Shown: one piece after another, positions 6,845-12,003 of the stretch
Position numbering within the stretch: the first letter of the stretch is position 1
Layout: each line of letters starts with the position of its first letter
DNA from: Lachnospiraceae bacterium UBA3814
Lineage (GTDB): Bacteria; Bacillota; Clostridia; Lachnospirales; Lachnospiraceae
NCBI GenBank assembly: GCA_002368575.1
Contig: DFEA01000017.1
Location: 1-12,003 of the forward strand
Direction of reading: 5' to 3'
Length of the DNA stretch: 12,003 nt
Position numbers and translations under genes: made by a program
The notes under the pieces: model-generated
Told to the model about the DNA's origin: nothing
What the model saw: only the letters and a program-made list of their open reading frames with translations
The model's database searches: none

Positions 6845-8338
6845 ATGCTTTTTAATTCTTATTTTTTTGTACTTCTCTTTTTCCCGATCACGGTCGTAGT
6901 ATATCATTTGCTGAACAGCCGGAACAGACATACCGCCGCAAAGGTCTTTCTGCTTGCCATGTCTCTCTGGTTCTACTGCTATGACGATCCGGCGGGAGTG
7001 ATCGTGCTCCTCTTAAGCATTGTCATAAACTACATTATAGCAGCCCTCGCATTTTTTGAGGCACCCGGAAAAAAGGCTTTATCCCCTTTTGTAAAGAAAG
7101 CCTTTCTCGTCCTTGGACTGGTATTAAATATCGGCAGTCTTCTCTATTTTAAATATACGGGATTTTTCTCGGATATATTGAACGATCTGTTTAAGACCTC
7201 CTTTAGCCTTGAAGCAGTGATCGTTCCGCTTGGCGTCAGCTATTTTACCTTCAGCCAGATCTCCTTTCTTGTTGACAGCTTCAGAAATCCCCAGTCAGGC
7301 TGCAGCTTTCTGGACTATTCGCTTTTTACCGCCTTCTTCCCCAAGATCTCCGTCGGCCCCATTGCCTTTGCCCGGGAAATGATCCCTCAGTTTAACGATA
7401 ATCTCAGAAAAAAGGCAAGCTACGAAAATATGTCAAGGGGACTGTTCATGTTTGTGGCGGGCCTTTCAAAAAAGGTGCTGTTGGCGGATAATCTGTCGGT
7501 CATCTCAGACTGGGGGTACCAGCATATTCCTCAGCTTGACAGTCCTGTCTGTCTTCTCGTTATAGTAAGCTATACGATGCAGATCTATTTTGATTTCTCC
7601 GGATATTGCGACATGGCCTCCGGTATCTGTCTCATGCTGAATTTTGAGCTGCCGGTAAACTTCGATTCACCCTATCGGTCACGATCGATCAATGAATTCT
7701 GGAAAAAGTGGCATATTACGCTGACCCGTTTTTTCAGGCAGTATGTTTATTTCCCCCTCGGAGGAAACAGGAAGGGCAAAATACGCACCTATATCAACAT
7801 ATTCCTGATATTTCTCATTAGCGGGTTCTGGCATGGCGCCAATTATACCTTCATATTATGGGGAACCATTCATGGGATAGGAATGTGCCTGAGTAAGGCC
7901 TTCGGAAAATATACGGAAAAGCTCCCGGGAGCAATACGCTTTATTTTCACATTTATCTATATAAATCTTACCTGGGTGTTCTTCCGCGCCTCTACCGTCA
8001 GGGAGGCTTCAGAAATGTTCAGGACTCTGTTCTCCTTCAGGCTCAATACCCTGGACATGACAACAAATTTTACGGTATCCGTAATGCCTGCCGAGGCAAA
8101 GCTGCTTCAATGGCTTCTTTCGCTTAACCACCCCGATCTTACAAAGCTTTCAGGGTACATTGTGGTGATCCTTATCGTGGTATTGGCAGCCATCATCTCA
8201 GTCGTGTTCAAAAACCCTGCAGAAATGGTCAGGAATTTTAAACCGTCAAAAAAACTGCTTGCAGTCACGGTGTTCCTTTTCGTGTGGTCGGTCATATCGC
8301 TTTCAAATATATCGACCTTTATTTATACAAACTTCTGA
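6845..8338 (+). CDS. MBOAT-family membrane O-acyltransferase (AlgI/PatA/DltB type)
   Basis: This 497-residue polytopic membrane protein belongs to the membrane-bound O-acyltransferases that pass an acyl group, usually acetyl, across the membrane to a cell-surface polymer. Seen: the typical MLFNSYFF start and about ten or more hydrophobic segments; IVPLGVSYFTFSQISF (126-141); QIYFDFSGYCDMASGI (246-261); the block SINEFWKKWHITLTRFFRQY (281-300) with His290, then FPLGGNRKG (303-311); and SGFWHGANYTFILWG (326-340) with the catalytic His330. Length fits AlgI/PatA relatives. It is the only plus-strand gene here, with its own promoter. A likely partner is the SGNH-like gene facing it 30 bases downstream, since such acyltransferases normally need a separate extracytoplasmic SGNH/AlgX-like protein for the final transfer. 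The acceptor (peptidoglycan, exopolysaccharide or teichoic acid) cannot be told; D-alanylation (DltB) is unlikely because no dltA, dltC or dltD is nearby. Confidence 0.92.
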   Translation: MLFNSYFFVLLFFPITVVVYHLLNSRNRHTAAKVFLLAMSLWFYCYDDPAGVIVLLLSIVINYIIAALAFFEAPGKKALSPFVKKAFLVLGLVLNIGSLLYFKYTGFFSDILNDLFKTSFSLEAVIVPLGVSYFTFSQISFLVDSFRNPQSGCSFLDYSLFTAFFPKISVGPIAFAREMIPQFNDNLRKKASYENMSRGLFMFVAGLSKKVLLADNLSVISDWGYQHIPQLDSPVCLLVIVSYTMQIYFDFSGYCDMASGICLMLNFELPVNFDSPYRSRSINEFWKKWHITLTRFFRQYVYFPLGGNRKGKIRTYINIFLIFLISGFWHGANYTFILWGTIHGIGMCLSKAFGKYTEKLPGAIRFIFTFIYINLTWVFFRASTVREASEMFRTLFSFRLNTLDMTTNFTVSVMPAEAKLLQWLLSLNHPDLTKLSGYIVVILIVVLAAIISVVFKNPAEMVRNFKPSKKLLAVTVFLFVWSVISLSNISTFIYTNF

Positions 8339-8368
8339 CCGTGACGTAGGTGAGGACTCTTTCGGGCT

Positions 8369-9415
8369 CTAATGGAAGCACTGCTCGTAGTTATAGTCCC
8401 GTGCAAAATAAAACATCTCAAGAAGCGTATCGTAATAGGTCTCCTTTGTAAGCTCCCATTCTCCGTCTCTCATGGCTTCATACATAAAACGATTGACCCC
8501 CTGGTCATAATGGGAATAATCCCTGTAATGGTCAAGGTTCGTGATAAGCTCGTAATTATTCTGAAAATAGAACAGCCTCACATTATCATACGACAGCAGC
8601 TTCTCATACAGTCTTGAAAGCGCGCATATCTCCGCGGTCAGCGAACCGTCCCGCACACATACATCCCAGAAAAGGATGCTGTACGGAGGGGCATAAAGAT
8701 AAAACGTGACGTCAGGGCGCTTTTCAATATACGGCACGATATCCGAAATGAGCATATCGGTCTTTTCAAACAGCCTGTCATACACCTTCTCCGCTTCGGG
8801 CACAAGCTTTCTGGTCGCGATATAATCGGCTCTGGCTATATACTTGGAATAGGCATAGCGATCCGCCCAGACATAGGCGTTATCATCCGACCTGCCCTCC
8901 AGACCGTTCCTTATAAGATACATCGGGATATAGACGAGGAGCGTCGATTTATTCAGAAGATAATAAATATCCGTGATCGAAGGCTTCTTTATGAAATACT
9001 CCGGAATGCTTATGGAATCCTCAGAGCCCTCCTTGTCTATCAGATAATTATCAAGGCTGAAAACAAGGTTTCTAAGCTCCTTCCTGTCTGTCAGCTCATC
9101 AAGAAGAGGGAGATAATCCTGCATATAGGCTCCCTGCAGGGGGGCTTTTAGGCACTGCTTCCCGAAAACACCGTCCTCAAACCAGCTGTCCACAAAATTC
9201 TCGGACATGGACGAGCCTACCAGAGCGGTATCATAATCCATATTTCTGGCAAGGCCGATCACCGCGGACCGCTCCTCGGTTTCTACCGCGGCCAGCCCGA
9301 ACCATGGTTTATGATAACGTACAAAAGGGTCGATCACAATTACCAGGCCTGCAAGAAATAATAAAATAACACCTGTATATATAATTGTCCTGAATACGAA
9401 GGTCCTGTCGTTCAT
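8369..9415 (-). CDS. membrane-anchored SGNH-like hydrolase/acyltransferase-partner protein
   Basis: The 348-residue protein has one N-terminal membrane segment (about 11-28) followed by an extracytoplasmic domain. DPFVRYHKP right after the helix, then ALVGSSMSENF (64-74), resembles a Firmicutes group of surface proteins of the SGNH fold: GSS stands for the GDS nucleophile block (Ser69 as nucleophile) and DYSHYD (Asp299, His302) for the C-terminal DxxH block. Related proteins are often encoded beside MBOAT acyltransferases and are thought to complete or reverse O-acylation of surface polymers. Here it is third in the minus-strand operon, 12 bases after the nucleotidyltransferase, with only a weak AGG ribosome site, and it converges on the MBOAT gene. 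Family and catalytic residues are inferred from motifs; the substrate is unknown, and overall similarity to characterised enzymes is probably low. Confidence 0.72.
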   Translation of the reverse strand: MNDRTFVFRTIIYTGVILLFLAGLVIVIDPFVRYHKPWFGLAAVETEERSAVIGLARNMDYDTALVGSSMSENFVDSWFEDGVFGKQCLKAPLQGAYMQDYLPLLDELTDRKELRNLVFSLDNYLIDKEGSEDSISIPEYFIKKPSITDIYYLLNKSTLLVYIPMYLIRNGLEGRSDDNAYVWADRYAYSKYIARADYIATRKLVPEAEKVYDRLFEKTDMLISDIVPYIEKRPDVTFYLYAPPYSILFWDVCVRDGSLTAEICALSRLYEKLLSYDNVRLFYFQNNYELITNLDHYRDYSHYDQGVNRFMYEAMRDGEWELTKETYYDTLLEMFYFARDYNYEQCFH

Positions 9416-9427
9416 GATCTGCCTGCT

Positions 9428-10393
9428 TCAACCCTGATCCCAGAGCCTTTCAGGATATACTCCGGCCTCCCTGAGCTTTTTTACCGACTCGGTCACAAAA
9501 GCCTTATCCTCCTTATAGGTAACACCAAACCACTTATCGGAGGAGGTCAGCACCTTTACCGCAGCTCTGTTCTCCTTAAGCAGCCTGTCTATAACGCTGG
9601 GCAGATAAAACTCCGCCCTGAGGGGATCCTTCGGCACCTCGTTCAGCAGAAAGTCCTTAAACTGTTTTTCCGCTTCATACAAAAAGCTCTGCGAATATCC
9701 CCATAAATTCATGGATACAATGCTTTCACCCGAGATCGGGATATAATCCTTTCCGTTTTCGGTATAAGCCGCATCGTCTCCGCTTTTTATGATCCTGGTC
9801 CTTTCCTCTATATCAACAAGCTCACCGTTTCCGTTTAAGGTACAGATACCCCTTGAAACCGATCCGTTTTCCGTAAGGGTATTCTTTAACGCATAGCCCA
9901 CCATGGCATAGCTGTATTTTTCCGATCCGCTGCCGGCCTTTGCCATTCTCCCCAAAACCTCTTCCGCAACAGAAGGACCGGTCAAAAAGTCATATATCTT
10001 CTTAAACGCCTCACGCCCGTAGAAATCGTCTGAATTGATCACGGCAAAGGGTGTATCGATCACCTCCCTGCAGCAGAGCACCGCATGGGCCGTTCCCCAC
10101 GGCTTTTCCCTTCCCTCAGGCACGCTGAAGCCCTCGGGGAGCATGGTGATATCCTGAAATACATACTCCACGCTTATATGTCCGGCAAGGGCATCTCCCA
10201 CGGCAGACTTAAAATCGTCAAGGTTTTCCCTTTTGATTATGAAAACGACCCTTCCAAAACCCGCCTGTATGGCATCGTAGATCGAGAAATCGATTATCTT
10301 ATCCCCCTGCTCGTCAACAGGGTCTATCTGCTTCAGGCCGCCGTAGCGTGAGCCCATTCCGGCAGCCAGTATAACAAGTGTAGGTTTCTTCAT
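9428..10393 (-). CDS. sugar-phosphate-type nucleotidyltransferase (NTP transferase domain), substrate unknown
   Basis: This 321-residue cytoplasmic protein has the Rossmann-like nucleotidyltransferase fold that joins an NTP to a phosphorylated sugar or alcohol, releasing pyrophosphate. Seen: the nucleotide-binding signature LAAGMGSRYGGLKQIDP (9-25) with Arg16 and Lys21, KPWGTAHAVL (97-106) for base recognition, and AVINSDDFYG (117-126), whose Asp122/Asp123 would bind the metal. The C-terminal third has no left-handed beta-helix repeats, so it is not a bifunctional GlmU-like enzyme. Its ATG overlaps the upstream DUF1846 stop as ATGA, so the two are translationally coupled, and the SGNH gene follows 12 bases later. 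The context suggests making an activated precursor for a surface molecule, but neither the nucleotide nor the acceptor can be read from the sequence. No kinase partner is in view. Confidence 0.82.
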   Translation of the reverse strand: MKKPTLVILAAGMGSRYGGLKQIDPVDEQGDKIIDFSIYDAIQAGFGRVVFIIKRENLDDFKSAVGDALAGHISVEYVFQDITMLPEGFSVPEGREKPWGTAHAVLCCREVIDTPFAVINSDDFYGREAFKKIYDFLTGPSVAEEVLGRMAKAGSGSEKYSYAMVGYALKNTLTENGSVSRGICTLNGNGELVDIEERTRIIKSGDDAAYTENGKDYIPISGESIVSMNLWGYSQSFLYEAEKQFKDFLLNEVPKDPLRAEFYLPSVIDRLLKENRAAVKVLTSSDKWFGVTYKEDKAFVTESVKKLREAGVYPERLWDQG

Positions 10394-11895
10394 GGCTTTA
10401 ACTCTCTTTTACTTTCTCTGGGGGAAATGACCGGTTCACTTGTCAGATCCACTCCCAGCCTCTTAAAGGTCCTGATATCCACATCTGACAGCATCACCGA
10501 GGTATGGACCTGGCAGCCCTTGAGCATGGGGATCATGTCAAGGGCCTTCTCCGCCTTTGAATCCGTCTTTGCGGAGATGGCAAGCGCGATAAGTACCTCA
10601 TCGGTATGAAGCCTCGGATTCATGCTTCCAAGATATTCCACCTTAAGCTTCTGGATAGGCTCGATAGCCTCCGGAGAGATAACGTGAAGCTTGTGCTCGA
10701 CCCCGGCAAGCGCCTTCAGGGCATTCAGCAGCAGGGCAGCCGAGGCACCTAAAAGCTTCGTTGTTTTTGAGGTTATGATCTCACCGTCAGGGAGCTCTAT
10801 AGCGGCCGCCGGAACGCCAAGGCGTTTAGCCCTTTCATTGGCGGCAGTCGTGACCCTCCTGTCAGCGGTGGTGATCTTTGCCTGCTTCATTAAAAGCTCC
10901 AGCTTATATACCTCGTTTTCGTCCGCCTTTTCCTTGATAAGCGCATTTTTGGTCGTATAATACCGCCGTATGATCTCCTGCCTCGACGCTTCACAGCATA
11001 TCTCGTCATCGATTATACAGTTGCCTACCATATTGACTCCCATATCGGTAGGCGATTTATATGGGCATTCCCCGTAGATCCCCTCAAAGATAGCGTTCAA
11101 AACGGGAAATATCTCAATATCCCTGTTATAATTTACCGTGGTTTCCCCGTAAGCCTCCAGATGGAAGGGATCGATCATATTCACGTCATTAAGATCCGCC
11201 GTAGCCGCTTCATAAGCAAGATTTATCGGATGCTTCAGGGGTATGTTCCAGATAGGAAAGGTCTCGAATTTAGCGTATCCTGCCTTGACGCCTCTCTTGT
11301 TTTCATGATAGAGCTGTGAAAGACAGGTCGCCATCTTTCCGCTTCCCGGGCCCGGAGCCGTCACGACCACAAGAGGCCTTGAGGTCTCTATATATTCATT
11401 CTTCCCAAAGCCCTCGTCGCTTACTATAAGCGGTATATTGGAGGGATAGCCGTCTATAAGATAATGCCTGTAGACCCTGACGCCGCGTTTTTTCATTTTC
11501 TTCCGGAATTCATCAGCGGCACCCTGGCCCGAATAGTGAGTGAGAACTACGCTTCCTACATATAATCCCCTGCTCTCAAACTCCCGCATAAGGCGTTTAA
11601 CGTCCTCGTCATAGGTGATCCCGAGATCGCCCCTTACCTTGTTTTTTTCAATATCGTCGGCATTTATGACAATAACGATCTCAGCCTGTTCGGATATCTG
11701 CATCAGCATACGGAGCTTTGAATCAGGCTCAAAGCCCGGCAGGACCCTGGAAGCATGGTAATCGTCAAACAGCTTGCCTCCGAATTCCAGATAGAGCTTA
11801 TTTCCAAACTGCCCGATCCTCTCCTTTATATGCTCAGACTGTGTCTTAATATATTTGTTATTGTCAAAACCCGCCCTGGAAGCTGTTTCGCTCAT
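10390..11895 (-). CDS. DUF1846 family protein, function unknown
   Basis: At 501 residues this matches the length and layout I associate with the DUF1846 family, widespread in Firmicutes and without an established biochemical role. Seen: an N-terminal region with KLYLEFGGKLFDDYHASRVL (33-52), an alpha/beta stretch with hydrophobic strands (EIVIVINADDIE 72-83; SVVLTHYSGQ 115-124), a P-loop-like VVVTAPGPGSGKMAT (176-190) followed by CLSQLYHE, a conserved-looking block PIWNIPLKHPINLAYEAATADL (214-235), and DMGVNMVGNCIIDDE (284-298) with several cysteines near (Cys293, Cys300, Cys301). No signal peptide or membrane segment, so it should be cytoplasmic. The GSGK motif suggests nucleotide or phosphate binding, which is inference. 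It is first in the operon; AAGGTGG lies before the ATG, with an in-frame GTG four codons upstream as a weaker alternative start. Confidence 0.88.
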   Translation of the reverse strand: MSETASRAGFDNNKYIKTQSEHIKERIGQFGNKLYLEFGGKLFDDYHASRVLPGFEPDSKLRMLMQISEQAEIVIVINADDIEKNKVRGDLGITYDEDVKRLMREFESRGLYVGSVVLTHYSGQGAADEFRKKMKKRGVRVYRHYLIDGYPSNIPLIVSDEGFGKNEYIETSRPLVVVTAPGPGSGKMATCLSQLYHENKRGVKAGYAKFETFPIWNIPLKHPINLAYEAATADLNDVNMIDPFHLEAYGETTVNYNRDIEIFPVLNAIFEGIYGECPYKSPTDMGVNMVGNCIIDDEICCEASRQEIIRRYYTTKNALIKEKADENEVYKLELLMKQAKITTADRRVTTAANERAKRLGVPAAAIELPDGEIITSKTTKLLGASAALLLNALKALAGVEHKLHVISPEAIEPIQKLKVEYLGSMNPRLHTDEVLIALAISAKTDSKAEKALDMIPMLKGCQVHTSVMLSDVDIRTFKRLGVDLTSEPVISPRESKRELKP

Positions 11896-11924
11896 TTTCC
11901 ATCCACCTTGTTCTCTTCACGGAA

Positions 11925-11978
11925 CATAATATGATATAAGCATCAAAGGTGCTTTTGACATATATATCATAATATGAT
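11925..11978. repeat. two direct copies of CATAATATGAT, 43 bases apart
   Basis: CATAATATGAT is present exactly at 11925-11935 and 11968-11978. Both contain the self-complementary core CATAATATG. The 43-base offset is close to four helical turns, so two dimers of one regulator could sit on the same face of the DNA, one in the promoter and one in the leader. A 5-base stem (AAGCA 11938-11942 with TGCTT 11950-11954) lies between them. AT-rich sequence raises the odds of chance. Confidence 0.55.
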
Positions 11979-11992
11979 GTCAGGGTCAAAAG
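11952..11992. promoter_or_regulatory. compound inverted repeat, candidate operator over the DUF1846 promoter
   Basis: An outer perfect 8-base inverted repeat, CTTTTGAC (11952-11959) and GTCAAAAG (11985-11992), and an inner perfect 13-base palindrome, ATCATAATATGAT (11966-11978), share the same centre at 11972. A third pair, TGACAT (11956-11961) and ATGTCA (11977-11982), is centred three bases away. The symmetric block covers the -35 box, spacer and -10 box of the promoter, the usual place for a repressor. No known regulator consensus was recognised. Confidence 0.55.
11961..11989 (-). promoter_or_regulatory. extended -10 promoter of the DUF1846-nucleotidyltransferase-SGNH operon
   Basis: Read on the minus strand, TTGACC (11984-11989) and TATATA (11961-11966) are 17 bases apart, and TGA directly before the -10 box gives the extended -10 form. 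Transcription would begin near 11954, leaving a leader of about 58 bases before the ATG at 11895. The promoter lies wholly inside the inverted repeat at 11952-11992. Confidence 0.65.
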
Positions 11993-12003
11993 TCACATGG
12001 CAC

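Noticed and set aside
8339..8368. Possible bidirectional terminator between the convergent MBOAT and SGNH genes
   Set aside because: No stem with adequate pairing and no flanking T-run was found in the gap or the adjoining gene ends.
11984..11995. GGTCAAAAGTCA resembling a CtsR heat-shock operator
   Set aside because: CtsR sites need a second GGTCAAA after a three-base gap; the following bases do not match.

Overview
The window looks like chromosomal DNA from a Firmicute of class Clostridia, most likely Lachnospiraceae. I infer this from the family-level appearance of the proteins, the purine-rich Shine-Dalgarno sequences, the sigma-A-type promoters, and the gene order ftsH-uvrC-hprK-glk-murB. 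The uvrC-hprK-murB core of that order is, as I recall it, typical of Clostridia, where rapZ and whiA often follow. No mobile element, CRISPR array, tRNA or rRNA was seen.

Region 1 (1-6605, minus strand) is a tightly packed five-gene operon read right to left: ftsH (membrane AAA+ protease), uvrC (excision-repair nuclease), hprK (HPr kinase/phosphorylase), glk (ROK glucokinase) and murB (peptidoglycan precursor reductase, cut by the left edge). Junctions are one-base stop/start overlaps (ftsH/uvrC, hprK/glk), a 12-base gap (uvrC/hprK) and a 17-base overlap (glk/murB). A near-consensus promoter with a 17-base spacer lies about 50 bases before ftsH. The operon joins membrane proteostasis, DNA repair, carbon-catabolite signalling, glucose phosphorylation and cell-wall synthesis.

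Region 2 (6526-6844) is the divergent intergenic space. It holds the ftsH promoter, a perfect 8-base tandem repeat beside its -35 box, a GC-rich stretch with no convincing gene, and a plus-strand promoter for the next gene.

Region 3 (6845-8338, plus strand) is an AlgI/PatA/DltB-type MBOAT membrane O-acyltransferase. It is tail-to-tail, 30 bases apart, with a second minus-strand operon.

Region 4 (8369-11992, minus strand) is a three-gene operon: a DUF1846 protein, a nucleotidyltransferase (ATGA overlap), and a membrane-anchored SGNH-like protein of the kind often paired with MBOAT acyltransferases. In front of it, at the right edge, is an extended -10 promoter embedded in a compound inverted repeat that looks like an operator.

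Most of the window is conserved core biology. The parts most likely to hold something undescribed are the DUF1846-nucleotidyltransferase-SGNH operon facing the MBOAT gene, and its symmetric promoter/operator. Function there is inference.
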